Source: Hyphomicrobiaceae bacterium
GTDB lineage: Bacteria; Pseudomonadota; Alphaproteobacteria; Rhizobiales; Hyphomicrobiaceae
DNA length: 64,000 nucleotides
Direction: 5' to 3'
NCBI GenBank assembly: GCA_022844275.1
Contig: JALHMB010000001.1
Location: 62,001 to 126,000 of the forward strand
A program made the position numbers and the translations under genes. The notes beneath the pieces are model-generated. The model was not told where the DNA came from and ran no database searches. It worked only from the letters and a program-made list of their open reading frames with translations. This document shows positions 34,652-43,754 of this stretch, piece by piece (within the stretch, counting starts at the first letter, position 1; every line of letters begins with the position of its first letter).

Positions 34652-37282
34652 ATGGCCGCCGAACGCTATAATGCGCCCGATCGCGAGCCGCACTGGCAGA
34701 AAGTCTGGGAGGAGCGCGACTGCTTCCTCACCACCGCCGATCCGGCGAAGCCGAAGTGCTACGTTCTCGAGATGTTCCCGTATCCGTCGGGGCGCATCCA
34801 TATGGGGCACGTGCGCAACTATACCATGGGCGATGTGCTCGCCCGCTACAAGCGCGCCCGCGGATTCAATGTCCTGCACCCCATGGGCTGGGACGCGTTC
34901 GGCATGCCGGCCGAGAACGCCGCAATGGAGCGCCAGACGCATCCCGCGACATGGACCTATGCCAACATCGACGCGATGAAACATCAGCTCAAGTCGATGG
35001 GACTCGCGATCGATTGGAGCCGCGAATTTGCCACCTGCAATCCAACCTACTATCGCCACCAGCAACGCCTGTTTCTGGACATGTATGCGAAGAACCTCGC
35101 GTACCGGCGTTCGAGCAAGGTCAACTGGGATCCAGTCGACCACACCGTGCTGGCCAACGAGCAAGTGATCGATGGGCGAGGCTGGCGCTCGGGGGCGCTG
35201 GTCGAGCAGCGCGAGCGGATGCAGTGGGCGTTCAAGATCACCGAATACGCCGACGACCTGCTCGAAGCGCTTAGCACACTCGACAAATGGCCGGAAAAAG
35301 TCCGCCTCATGCAGGCGAACTGGATCGGCCGCTCGGAGGGCTTGCTGGTTCGCTGGGCGCTCGACCCGGCAACCGCGCCGGAGGGCGCCACCGAACTCGA
35401 AATTTTCACGACACGACCGGACACGCTCTACGGCGCCTCTTTCATGGCGATCGCCCCTGATCATCCGCTGGCACTCGCGGTGGCGGCGACCAATCCTGCC
35501 GTCGCTGCCTTCAGCGAGGAATGCCGGCGCATGGGCACGTCGATCGCCGCGATCGAGAGCGCGGAAAAGAGGGGCATCGATACCGGCATCGTCGCGATCC
35601 ACCCGCTCGATCCGACATGGAAAGTGCCGGTCTACGTCGCCAACTTCATCCTCATGGAGTACGGCACCGGCGCCATCTTCGGCTGCCCGGCGCACGACCA
35701 GCGCGATATCGAATTCGCCCGCACCTACGGCCTGCCGGTCGTGCCCGTGGTTGCGCCGACAGAAGCCAAGGCCCGCGCTCGCGTGCTTGCCCAGGTCGAG
35801 GCTGGCGAGGCCTACGTCGACGACGGCGTGATGATCAATTCCAAGGCGCTCGACGGTCTCGACACCAAGGCGGCGTTCAATGCCATCGCCGACCAGCTTG
35901 AACGCGAGATGCTGGCCGGCAAGCCCGTCGCCAAGCGCAAGGTCAATTACCGGCTGCGCGACTGGGGCATTTCGCGCCAGCGCTACTGGGGCTGTCCGAT
36001 CCCGATCATTCACTGCGGAACTTGCGGCGAAGTGCCGGTCCCGGTCGATCGGCTCCCGGTCAAACTTCCGGATGATGTCTCGTTTCTGGAGCCGGGCAAT
36101 CCGCTCGATCATCACCCGACGTGGAAGCACGTCGATTGTCCGCAATGCGGGAGCAAGGCGGTCCGCGAGACCGACACCATGGATACGTTCGTCGACAGCT
36201 CCTGGTATTTCGCGCGCTTCACCGCGCCAAACGCGACGACGCCCGTCGACCGGGAAGCAGCGGACTACTGGCTACCCGTCGACCAGTACATCGGCGGGAT
36301 CGAGCACGCGATCCTGCACCTCCTCTATTCGCGCTTCTTCGCCCGTGCCATGGGTGACACCGGCAACCTCAATCCGAACCTGAAGGAGCCTTTCGCGGCC
36401 CTCTTCACGCAGGGCATGGTCGTGCACGAGACCTACAGGTCCGCTGATGGCCAGTGGCTGTTGCCGACCGAGGTGCGCTTCGAGGGCGAGGGCGATAGCC
36501 GGCGCGCGACCGAGATCGCAACGGGCAAGCCGGTTGAGATCGGCTCGATCGAGAAGATGTCGAAGTCGAAGAAGAACCTCGTCGACCCCGACGACATCAT
36601 CCAACACTGGGGTGCCGACTGCGCCCGCTGGTTCATGCTGTCCGACAGTCCACCCGAGCGCGATGTCATCTGGACCGAGGCGGGCGTCGCAGGTGCTGGC
36701 CGCTTCATCCAGCGTATCTGGCGCCTGCTGGGAGAGATCGAGACCAAAGCCGCGCCCAAGGACGCGAGCCGCCCCGCTTCGTTCGGCCCGAACGGGGACG
36801 CACTCCGGCGCGCGACTCACAAGACGCTCGATACGGTCGGCCGCAACATCGAGGCCTTGCGCTTTAATGTTGCCGTTGCGCAACTGTATGAGCTGACCAA
36901 TGCCATTCAGGCTGCGCTCCCGCAGGCGGAGAATGGCCTCGATTGGGCACTTCGCGAGGCGGTCGAGCATCTTGTTCAGATGATCGGCCCGATGATGCCG
37001 CATTTAGCTGAAGAATGCTGGGCGCGGCTTGGCTACAACACCTTGTTGGCAGATCAGCCGTGGCCGAAGGCCGATGGGGCCTTGCTCGTTGACGATCACG
37101 TAACCATTGCCGTACAGGTGAACGGCAAGCGCCGTGACGAGCTGACCATAGCCCGGACGGCCGCGAAGGAAGAGATCGAGGCGGCAGCACTCAAGCTCGA
37201 GGCTGTCGTACGGGCTATCGAGGGACGGCCCGTCAAGAAGGTGATTGTGGTCCCACAGAGGATCGTGAATGTCGTCGCCTAG
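34652..37282 (+). CDS. leuS: Leucyl-tRNA synthetase
   Basis: LeuS charges tRNA-Leu. The 876-residue class Ia synthetase has the HIGH motif as HMGH in [17 protein letters not shown], the CP1 editing domain in the first half (with the [12 protein letters not shown] segment), and KMSKS in [11 protein letters not shown] (near residue 634). A C-terminal anticodon-binding domain follows. Start: ATG at 34652 with GAGG 8 nt upstream; an ATG at 34625 is in frame but lacks a Shine-Dalgarno. First gene of leuS-lptE-holA; its end overlaps lptE by 14 nt. Confidence 0.97.
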   Translation: MAAERYNAPDREPHWQKVWEERDCFLTTADPAKPKCYVLEMFPYPSGRIHMGHVRNYTMGDVLARYKRARGFNVLHPMGWDAFGMPAENAAMERQTHPATWTYANIDAMKHQLKSMGLAIDWSREFATCNPTYYRHQQRLFLDMYAKNLAYRRSSKVNWDPVDHTVLANEQVIDGRGWRSGALVEQRERMQWAFKITEYADDLLEALSTLDKWPEKVRLMQANWIGRSEGLLVRWALDPATAPEGATELEIFTTRPDTLYGASFMAIAPDHPLALAVAATNPAVAAFSEECRRMGTSIAAIESAEKRGIDTGIVAIHPLDPTWKVPVYVANFILMEYGTGAIFGCPAHDQRDIEFARTYGLPVVPVVAPTEAKARARVLAQVEAGEAYVDDGVMINSKALDGLDTKAAFNAIADQLEREMLAGKPVAKRKVNYRLRDWGISRQRYWGCPIPIIHCGTCGEVPVPVDRLPVKLPDDVSFLEPGNPLDHHPTWKHVDCPQCGSKAVRETDTMDTFVDSSWYFARFTAPNATTPVDREAADYWLPVDQYIGGIEHAILHLLYSRFFARAMGDTGNLNPNLKEPFAALFTQGMVVHETYRSADGQWLLPTEVRFEGEGDSRRATEIATGKPVEIGSIEKMSKSKKNLVDPDDIIQHWGADCARWFMLSDSPPERDVIWTEAGVAGAGRFIQRIWRLLGEIETKAAPKDASRPASFGPNGDALRRATHKTLDTVGRNIEALRFNVAVAQLYELTNAIQAALPQAENGLDWALREAVEHLVQMIGPMMPHLAEECWARLGYNTLLADQPWPKADGALLVDDHVTIAVQVNGKRRDELTIARTAAKEEIEAAALKLEAVVRAIEGRPVKKVIVVPQRIVNVVA

Positions 37283-37829
37283 GGGGAAGAAGCCGCATGA
37301 CGTGCCGACGAGACGCGCATTTCTGCGCGGGCTCGGCGTGACGATCGTGGCTGCTCCGGTGCTCGCGGCCTGTGGCGATGGCGACTTCCGCCCGCTCTAC
37401 GGGCCGACGGCCAGCGGCGAGCATCTTCAGGACGTCCTCGCGAAGGTCGACATCGCCCCCATTCCGAGCCGCGTCGGCCAGCGCATCCGCAACGAGCTGA
37501 TCTTCAACAATACGGGTGGCCGCGAAGCGCCGAAGCCCGCCTATCGCCTGGAGATCGTAATCCGCGAGGGCATCAATTCCACCCTCGTGACGAAGGAAGG
37601 CGAGGCTTACAGTCAGGTCTACAACGTCGAGGCCGGCTATCAGCTCATCAACATCAAGCAGAAGTCGGTTGCCCTGCAGGGTAGCTCGCATGCCCGTGCC
37701 GCCTTCGAACGCTATCAGTCGATCTACTCGAACGTGCGCGCACGCGAGGATGCAGAGGTCCGCGTTGCCAAGACGATCGCGGATGAGCTGAAGGTTCGGC
37801 TCGCCGCCTATCTCTCGCGCGCGGCCTGA
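37269..37829 (+). CDS. lptE: LPS-assembly lipoprotein LptE
   Basis: The 186-residue protein plugs the LptD barrel and helps place lipopolysaccharide in the outer membrane. Identification rests on its place between leuS and holA and on the FRPLYGPTA opening, followed by [19 protein letters not shown] and a C-terminal helix. The N-terminus has both a twin-arginine-like motif ([10 protein letters not shown]) and a lipobox (VLAAC, Cys35). The start overlaps leuS by 14 nt, so translation is probably coupled. A family B repeat separates it from holA. Confidence 0.85.
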   Translation: MSSPRGKKPHDVPTRRAFLRGLGVTIVAAPVLAACGDGDFRPLYGPTASGEHLQDVLAKVDIAPIPSRVGQRIRNELIFNNTGGREAPKPAYRLEIVIREGINSTLVTKEGEAYSQVYNVEAGYQLINIKQKSVALQGSSHARAAFERYQSIYSNVRAREDAEVRVAKTIADELKVRLAAYLSRAA

Positions 37830-37904
37830 TCTTCCACCCCTCTCTTCCCAGCTTTTTGCGCCAGCAGTGTCTGACTGCTAGGCTTGCAACGAAACGCGCC
37901 CAAG

Positions 37905-38023
37905 TCCCCTCTCCCCGCTTGCGGGGAGAGGGTTAGGGTGAGGGGCGGCGATAATTGCTGACATTGGTGTTTGCCGCCGCCCCTCATCCCGACCTTCTCC
38001 CCGTAAGCACGGGGAGAAGGGGA
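37905..38023. repeat. Family B palindromic repeat, empty form
   Basis: Two inverted half-elements flank a 24-nt centre. The left half, 37905-37950, carries a 12-bp hairpin CCCTCTCCCCGC/GCGGGGAGAGGG followed by TTAGGGTGAGGGGCGGCG. The right half, 37975-38023, is its inverted copy with a few changes. The inner ends GAGGGGCGGCG and CGCCGCCCCTC pair perfectly over 11 bp. Compare the gene-bearing form at 61888-62404. It lies in the lptE/holA gap and ends 21 nt before holA. Confidence 0.92.
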
Positions 38024-38044
38024 ATAACGACGCCGCGGGAAACA

Positions 38045-39091
38045 ATGGTTGCTATCAAAGCCCAGCAAGCGAATGCCGTGCTCACGCGGCCGGACCTCGG
38101 CCTCGCGGCGTTCCTCATCTATGGTGCCGATGCGGGCCTCGTGAGCGAGCGCGTCGTGCGCCTCGCACAATCGCTTGCGGCGCGCGACACACCACCCGGC
38201 GAGATCGTACGCATCGACGATCCCGAACTCGAGGAGGATAGCGAGCGTCTCTCTGTCGAGCTGCTGACCATGCCCATGTTCGGCGGCCGCAAGATCGTGC
38301 GAGCCACCATGGGCCGGCGCATCAACGGTGCGCTACTGCGCGGTATCCTGGACGGGCCGCCGCTAGCGGGTGTGCTCATCGTAGAGGGTGGCAACCTGCG
38401 CCCCGATGACGCCGCACGCGCCGCCTTCGAGAAAGCCGCGCACGCCGCCGCCATTCCCTGTTTCGCCGATGACGCACAGTCGCTCGACCTGATGATCAAC
38501 GAGGTGCTCGGCGCGTACAGGCTCGCGATCAGGCCCGACGCACGCGAAATGCTGCTCGCCCGGCTCGGTGCCGATCGCGGGCTCTCGCGCGGCGAGGTGG
38601 AGAAGCTCGCTCTCTATGCCGCAGGGCGCGGCACGATCGAAGCCGAGGCCGTCGAGGCCATTGTCGGCGATGCCTCGGAGCTGGCCATGGAGCGCGTCAT
38701 CGACGCAGCCGCCGCCGGCGACAGCACGCGTGCGATCGAGGGCTGCCAGCGCCTGCTTTCGTCGGGAGAAGGCGCGCAGTCGGTGATTGCCGCCGTGCAA
38801 TGGCACTTCGCCCGCCTTCATCGCATCCGGGGCAGCATCGAGGGCGGTCGCAGCATGGATGAGGCCATGCGCCAGATCCGCCCGCCCCTGCACTTCAAGC
38901 GCCGGGCCGCCGTCGAGGCGCAGTGTCGGCGCTGGACAGCCCCGAAGCTCGCTGCGGCGCTTACCCGCATCCGCGCGAGCGCACTTGCCGCGCGCACGGC
39001 CTCGAGCCTCGAGGATGCCCACGCCGAGCGCCTGCTCATGGAGCTTGCCCGCCTTGCCGCCGCCCGCGACATGTCGGCACCTCGCGCCTGA
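38045..39091 (+). CDS. holA: DNA polymerase III subunit delta
   Basis: The 348-residue clamp-loader subunit opens the sliding clamp. The HolA pattern is evident: FLIYGADAGLVSERVVRLA near the start, LLTMPMFGGRKIVRA (about 80-95), GVLIVEGGNLRPDDAAR and RGEVEKLALYAAGRGTIEAE, with the C-terminal collar helices behind. The start at the ATG 38045 (MVAIKAQQ) follows the family; upstream codons are in the repeat. The position after leuS-lptE is the usual one. Confidence 0.93.
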   Translation: MVAIKAQQANAVLTRPDLGLAAFLIYGADAGLVSERVVRLAQSLAARDTPPGEIVRIDDPELEEDSERLSVELLTMPMFGGRKIVRATMGRRINGALLRGILDGPPLAGVLIVEGGNLRPDDAARAAFEKAAHAAAIPCFADDAQSLDLMINEVLGAYRLAIRPDAREMLLARLGADRGLSRGEVEKLALYAAGRGTIEAEAVEAIVGDASELAMERVIDAAAAGDSTRAIEGCQRLLSSGEGAQSVIAAVQWHFARLHRIRGSIEGGRSMDEAMRQIRPPLHFKRRAAVEAQCRRWTAPKLAAALTRIRASALAARTASSLEDAHAERLLMELARLAAARDMSAPRA

Positions 39092-39199
39092 GTACATTGA
39101 GATATTTACGGTTTGCGCGGGACAGGGCGACCTGCCGGCTTGCTCCGGCAACCCCGGAGATTATAGTGCGGCCGCATAGGGAACGCGGGGAACCTCATC

Positions 39200-40192
39200 A
39201 TGGCCAGGATCGAGCACGACGTCGTGGGCATCGGCAATGCCATCGTCGACATCATCGGCCGCTGCAAGAATGACTTCCTCATCAAGCACGATCTGGCCAA
39301 GGGTCACATGACGCTGGTCGATGCCGATCGCGTATCGCATCTCTATCAGGAGATGGGTCCGGCAGTGGAAATCTCCGGTGGCTCCGCGGCCAACACCATG
39401 GTCGGCATTGCCTCGCTCGGCGGGCACGCGGCCTTCATCGGCAAGGTCGCGGAGGACGATTTCGGCAATATCTTCCGCCATGACATCCAGGCCGCTGGCG
39501 TCGCCTTCGATACGCCGGCCTCGACGGGCGGCGCACCGACCGCGCGCTCGCTCATCCTGGTGACGCCCGACGGCCAACGCACCATGAACACCTTCCTCGG
39601 CGTGAGCCCTGAGCTGAGTCCGAAGGACGTTGACGAGAAACTCATAGCCTCGTCCCGCATCGTCTATCTCGAAGGCTATCTTTTCGACCGGCCGGACGCC
39701 CAGGCGGCGTTCCGTCATGCCGCCGACATGGCCGAACGAGCCGGCCGCGAAGTCGCGCTGACCCTCTCAGACGGCTTCTGCGTCGAGCGCCACCGCATCG
39801 AGTTCCTCGAGCTGATCCGCCACCGCGTCGACATCCTGTTCGCGAACGAGACCGAGATCACGGCACTCTATGGCGCCGCCACCTTCGAGGAAGCCGCGCG
39901 CCAGGCGAAGGCCGACGCCAAGGTCGCCGTGCTGACCCGCAGCGCCAAGGGATCGGTGATCTTCAAGGGCGACAAGGCCGTGAGCGTGCCTGCTGCGCCC
40001 GTGCGTCAGGTGATCGATACGACCGGCGCCGGCGATCTCTACGCGGCGGGATTCCTCTACGGCTACACCAACGGCAAGCCGCTCGAGACCTGCGGCCACC
40101 TCGGCAGCCTCGCAGCCGGCGAGATCATCAGCCACATCGGCGCACGGCCCGAAACGTCGCTCGCCTCGCTGGCTACTGCCCGCGGCCTCTGA
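39200..40192 (+). CDS. PfkB-family carbohydrate/nucleoside kinase (adenosine kinase-like)
   Basis: The 330-residue ribokinase-fold enzyme has an N-terminal substrate site (VVGIGNAIVDII), GGSAANTMVGIASLGG (PfkB signature 1) and DTTGAGDLYAAGFLYG (signature 2 with the anion hole and catalytic Asp, near 275-290). NETEI (NExE motif) binds Mg-ATP phosphate. Sequence style is that of the sugar/adenosine kinases common in alphaproteobacteria; the substrate is not settled. It follows holA by 108 nt on the same strand. Confidence 0.9.
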   Translation: MARIEHDVVGIGNAIVDIIGRCKNDFLIKHDLAKGHMTLVDADRVSHLYQEMGPAVEISGGSAANTMVGIASLGGHAAFIGKVAEDDFGNIFRHDIQAAGVAFDTPASTGGAPTARSLILVTPDGQRTMNTFLGVSPELSPKDVDEKLIASSRIVYLEGYLFDRPDAQAAFRHAADMAERAGREVALTLSDGFCVERHRIEFLELIRHRVDILFANETEITALYGAATFEEAARQAKADAKVAVLTRSAKGSVIFKGDKAVSVPAAPVRQVIDTTGAGDLYAAGFLYGYTNGKPLETCGHLGSLAAGEIISHIGARPETSLASLATARGL

Positions 40193-40253
40193 AACTTTTC
40201 ATTTCGCACCTGCGTTGAAACGGAGGGTGGCCAGCGCGCCGTCGCTAATATAT

Positions 40254-40275
40254 CATTTTGCGGCGCATCAAAATG
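40254..40275. promoter_or_regulatory. Inverted repeat CATTTTG/CAAAATG upstream of the basic protein gene
   Basis: A perfect 7-bp inverted repeat (40254-40260 and 40269-40275) with an 8-nt spacer lies about 65 nt before the ATG at 40341, in an AT-rich patch. It could be an operator. No further evidence. Confidence 0.3.
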
Positions 40276-40340
40276 TCCCCTCGTGGGCGTCGTACAGTGT
40301 CCGGCGCGAGTGTCATCAGCTTCGATTGCAGGGTACGCAC

Positions 40341-40970
40341 ATGACCGGCCAGAAACCCAAAGCGCGGAAGTCCAAAACCCGGAAATCGGGCGCGCCCTCG
40401 GACAAGGACGCCCAGGCACTTGAGCGCGCTTCAGCTTTCATCAGCAAGGATCCAACCCTCTCGAAGCGGGCGGCGCTGCGCCAGGCCGGCATCGAGGAGG
40501 CTCGCAAGCTGCGCCACCTGGCTGGCAAACTCTCGACGCCGGCAAAAAACGTCAAAGCCGAGCCGCCCCCGCGCAAAGCGCCAGCCCGCGCCCCGACCCG
40601 CGCCCAAGCCGCCGCGCCGCTGCTCGCACGCGCCCCGAAGAAAATCGGCACCGTCGAGAAGGCCTCTGCCACCGACAAGCCATCGGCACGGGCAAGCTAC
40701 CAGCCGAAGACCGAGCCACCAGCGAGCAGTGTGAATGTGAGGGCCATCGTGGTCGCGCCGCCCGCTGCTTTCGACATGATGGCCCTGGCACGCCCCTGGA
40801 TGACGCTTGGCTGGCGGATGACGGCCGCGGGTCTCTCCATGCAGGCGACCATGGCTAAGGCCGCGCTCGAATTGCCACCCGCGGCAACAGCTATGCGGCA
40901 AGGTGCAAAGGCCTTCACTGCCTGGCTCGACCTTGTCCAGCCACGCAAACCGAACGCGGGCAAGGATTGA
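40341..40970 (+). CDS. Basic, Ala/Lys/Pro-rich protein of unknown function
   Basis: This 209-residue protein has three parts. The N-terminus is very basic (repeated K and R over the first 20 residues). A short helical block (DPTLSKRAALRQAGIEEA) resembles a small DNA-binding or coiled helix. A Pro/Ala/Lys linker is followed by an amphipathic C-terminal region rich in Met, Trp and Ala (about 140-200). The last part recalls phasins but is not diagnostic. The ATG at 40341 is preceded by AGGGTACG. Ends exactly where the coaA stop begins on the other strand. Confidence 0.6.
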   Translation: MTGQKPKARKSKTRKSGAPSDKDAQALERASAFISKDPTLSKRAALRQAGIEEARKLRHLAGKLSTPAKNVKAEPPPRKAPARAPTRAQAAAPLLARAPKKIGTVEKASATDKPSARASYQPKTEPPASSVNVRAIVVAPPAAFDMMALARPWMTLGWRMTAAGLSMQATMAKAALELPPAATAMRQGAKAFTAWLDLVQPRKPNAGKD

Positions 40971-41951
40971 TCAAAGCCGGCGAAGCAGCACGCTATCGAC
41001 GGCGTGGCTCATCCCCTTGCGCAGGATGCAGCGCGCCCGCTGGCGTGTCGGCAGAATATTTTCGTCAAGATTGATCCGGTTGATCCCGTTCCAGATCTCG
41101 AGCGCCTTCGCGTTCGCCTCAGCGTCGGTCAAATGCGCGTAGCGGTGGAAGTACGCCGCTGGATCGCGGAAAGCCGTCGTCCGCAGGCGCATGAAGCGCT
41201 TCACGTACCACGCTTCGATCACCGCCGGATCGGCATCGATGTAGATCGAGAAATCGAAGAAATCCGACACGAACGGGATGGCCGCGCCGTCCTTCGGCAA
41301 ACGTGCCGGCTGCAGCACGTTGAGGCCCTCGACGATCAGGATGTCAGGGCGATCCACGACGATCTGCTGACCCGGAATGATGTCGTAGTGGAAATGCGAG
41401 TAGACCGGCGCCACCACCTTCTCGCGGCCCGACTTGACGTCGCCGAGGAAGTTCAGGAGACGCGCGAGATCGAAGCTCTCAGGGAAGCCCTTGCGATGCA
41501 TGATACCGCGCGCTTCGAGCTCCTGGTTCGGCCACAGAAAGCCGTCGGTGGTCACGAGATCGACACGCGGATGATCGGGCCAGCGCGCGAGCAGAGCACG
41601 CAGGACGCGCGCGGTCGTGCTCTTTCCGACGGCGACCGAGCCCGCCACGCCGATGATGAAGGGCACGCGGCGCCCCTGCCTGCCGAGGAACTTCGACGTA
41701 ACCGCATAGAGCTCCTGCGACGCGGCGACATAGAGATTGATCAGGCGCGAGAGCGGCAGGTAGATCTGCTCGACCTCTTCGATGGAGAGCTCCTCGATGA
41801 GACCGGAGAGTGCGGCGAGATCACGCGGCACCAGCGTCATCGGCGTGTCGGCGCGCAGGCGCGCCCAGTCCTCGCGGCTAAATGTGCGGTATGGTGAATA
41901 CAGGACGCCGGAGCGCGCCGCGTAATCCTCCTGCTGAAGAAAATCGCGCAT
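40971..41951 (-). CDS. coaA: Type I pantothenate kinase
   Basis: CoaA phosphorylates pantothenate, the first step to coenzyme A. The 326-residue protein has the P-loop [12 protein letters not shown] (about residues 101-112), then [12 protein letters not shown] and SHFHYDI (substrate region), and the YIDAD and FMRLRTTAF segments. The ATG at 41951 is 4 nt after the hisE stop, with AGAGG upstream; the ORF extends 8 codons into hisE. The hisE-coaA order is common in alphaproteobacteria. Confidence 0.95.
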   Translation of the reverse strand: MRDFLQQEDYAARSGVLYSPYRTFSREDWARLRADTPMTLVPRDLAALSGLIEELSIEEVEQIYLPLSRLINLYVAASQELYAVTSKFLGRQGRRVPFIIGVAGSVAVGKSTTARVLRALLARWPDHPRVDLVTTDGFLWPNQELEARGIMHRKGFPESFDLARLLNFLGDVKSGREKVVAPVYSHFHYDIIPGQQIVVDRPDILIVEGLNVLQPARLPKDGAAIPFVSDFFDFSIYIDADPAVIEAWYVKRFMRLRTTAFRDPAAYFHRYAHLTDAEANAKALEIWNGINRINLDENILPTRQRARCILRKGMSHAVDSVLLRRL

Positions 41952-41955
41952 GGCG

Positions 41956-42318
41956 TCAGCCCTCTTTGCGACCACGGTTTGCCTTCTCTTCTAGTCCAGA
42001 GAGCCCCATGCGCTTCTCGAGTGTGGCGAGGACGGCTTCGATGCTGATGCCACGCACCTCGAGCAGCACGAGCAGATGATAGACGAGATCTGCGGCCTCA
42101 CCCTTAAGTGCCTCATCGTCCTCACGAAGAGCAGCAATGACAACCTCGACGGATTCCTCCCCGAGCTTCTTTGCACAACGCGCCACCCCGCCGTCGAGAA
42201 GCAGGCGCGTGTACGAAGTATCAGCGAGTGCCCCGCGACGCTCGCGGATCGTTGCCGCGAGGCGCTCGAGCACAGTGTCCGAGCCTACTTCTCCGCCGCC
42301 ATCTTGTTGAGCTGCCAT
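41956..42318 (-). CDS. hisE: Phosphoribosyl-ATP pyrophosphatase
   Basis: HisE hydrolyses phosphoribosyl-ATP to phosphoribosyl-AMP in histidine synthesis. The 120-residue helical protein has the MazG-like metal site in [18 protein letters not shown] and [19 protein letters not shown]. The first 15 residues are a variable Gly-rich leader. Directly followed by coaA. hisF and the rest of the his operon are not adjacent; the upstream neighbour is pstS, divergent. Confidence 0.93.
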   Translation of the reverse strand: MAAQQDGGGEVGSDTVLERLAATIRERRGALADTSYTRLLLDGGVARCAKKLGEESVEVVIAALREDDEALKGEAADLVYHLLVLLEVRGISIEAVLATLEKRMGLSGLEEKANRGRKEG

Positions 42319-42444
42319 GAGGTTTGTCCGTCATGCTCAGAACGAGCGTTTCGCGCATCCATACTGCCTGGCGCGGCCAATGTCATGGGCGCTCGCACGG
42401 TGATGTGAACGGCAAGCGCGGAAGGTCTGTTCGACGCTTGGCAT

Positions 42445-42482
42445 TCGTCACATAACTGCAATTTATATCATGCACTTATAGT
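42445..42482 (+). promoter_or_regulatory. Putative PHO box and -10 region upstream of pstS
   Basis: TCGTCAC, ATAA, CTGCAAT (42445-42462) matches the two-half-site 7-4-7 PHO box pattern (CTGTCAT repeats) at 9 of 14 positions by eye. It sits in an AT-rich stretch, followed after 14 nt by TATAGT (42477-42482), a possible -10. PhoB control of pst genes is well established; this site is a moderate match only. Confidence 0.4.
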
Positions 42483-42594
42483 GTCACAAAACGATTATGG
42501 CCCTCCGCTACGAGTCTGCCCAGGGCCAATGGGGTCCGGCGAGGCCGATAAGCGGGAGTGCTGGCCTCGGCTCTGATGCTCTTGGGAGATTACA

Positions 42595-43653
42595 ATGAGT
42601 GCGAAATTCATGATTGCTGCAGCGGCCGTTGCTGCTGCAAGCGTCGCAGGTTTTGCCGATGCGGCATCGGCACGCGACCAGATTCGGATCGTCGGCTCGT
42701 CGACGGTCTATCCGTTCACCACGGCAGTTGCCGAGCAGTTCGGCAAGTCGGGCGGCGGCAAGACGCCGGTCGTCGAGTCGACCGGCACGGGCGGCGGGTT
42801 CAAGCTTTTCTGCGCCGGCGTCGGCGTAGACCACCCCGACCTGACGAACGCGTCGCGCGCCATCAAGAAGGGCGAGTTCGATGACTGCAAGAAAAACGGC
42901 GTGACCGACATCGTCGAGATCAAGGTCGGCATCGACGGCCTCACGATTGCTCAGTCGAAGGCTGGGCCGAACATCAAACTCACGATGGCGCAAGTGTTCC
43001 TGGCGCTTGCCGAGCAAGTACCGGACAAGGATGGCAAACTGGTCGCCAATCCCTACAAGAACTGGTCGGACATCGATCCTTCCCTCCCCAATATCAAGAT
43101 CGAGGTTCTCGGCCCGCCGCCAACCTCAGGCACCCGCGACAGCTTCCATGAGCTCTTCATGGAGCCGGGCGCCGAGAAAGTCCCGGCCATTGCCGCCCTC
43201 AAGAAGTCGGACCGCAAGGCCTTCGACAAAGCGTGGAAGTCGATCCGCAAGGACGGCGCTTACGTCGAAGCCGGCGAGAACGACAACGTCATCGTCCAGA
43301 AGCTCGAAACGAACCGTAATGCTTTCGGCATCTTCGGCTACTCGTTCCTCGAGGAGAATCTCGCCAAGCTTCGCGGTGTTACCATCGATGGCGTAGCCCC
43401 GGAGTATGACGCGATTGCCGAGGGCAAGTACAAGGGCGCCCGCCCACTCTTCATCTATGCCAAGAAGCAGCACGTCGGCGTGATCCCCGGCATCGACAAG
43501 TTCGTTGCCGAGTACGTCTCAGCGAAGGCCATGTCGAAGGACGGCTACCTCGCGAATAAGGGTCTGGTTGCGCTCCCGAAAGCGGAAGCCGACAAGGTCG
43601 CCGCTTCGTCCAAGATGATGAAGCCGCTCGCGGAAACCGAAGTCACGAACTGA
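42595..43653 (+). CDS. pstS: Phosphate ABC transporter substrate-binding protein
   Basis: The 352-residue periplasmic protein has a signal peptide (cleavage near ASA, residue 26). The phosphate-binding pattern of the longer PstS group follows: IVGSSTVYPFTTAVAEQFG, VVESTGTGGGFKLFC and GPPPTSGTRDSFHELFM. It delivers inorganic phosphate to PstCA. First gene of pstSCAB; a strong hairpin without T-run separates it from pstC and probably sets a higher pstS mRNA level. Confidence 0.95.
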   Translation: MSAKFMIAAAAVAAASVAGFADAASARDQIRIVGSSTVYPFTTAVAEQFGKSGGGKTPVVESTGTGGGFKLFCAGVGVDHPDLTNASRAIKKGEFDDCKKNGVTDIVEIKVGIDGLTIAQSKAGPNIKLTMAQVFLALAEQVPDKDGKLVANPYKNWSDIDPSLPNIKIEVLGPPPTSGTRDSFHELFMEPGAEKVPAIAALKKSDRKAFDKAWKSIRKDGAYVEAGENDNVIVQKLETNRNAFGIFGYSFLEENLAKLRGVTIDGVAPEYDAIAEGKYKGARPLFIYAKKQHVGVIPGIDKFVAEYVSAKAMSKDGYLANKGLVALPKAEADKVAASSKMMKPLAETEVTN

Positions 43654-43670
43654 TCTTGCGCGCAGAAGTC

Positions 43671-43701
43671 GAGCGACCAGGGGCCGTGCCCCTGGTCGCT
43701 C
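43671..43701 (+). terminator. 14-bp intercistronic hairpin between pstS and pstC
   Basis: GAGCGACCAGGGGC pairs perfectly with GCCCCTGGTCGCTC (43671-43684/43688-43701) around a CGT loop. No T-run follows, so full termination is unlikely. Such stems protect upstream mRNA from 3' decay and can explain excess binding-protein synthesis in ABC operons. Confidence 0.6.
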
Positions 43702-43754
43702 AATTGCGGTGATTTCCGACCATCCGACTGCCGAGCGCCAATGGGAAAACTACC

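Noticed and set aside
34610-36145. 511-residue open frame opposite leuS
   Set aside because: Antisense shadow of leuS; no family features and the leuS motifs are intact on the other strand.
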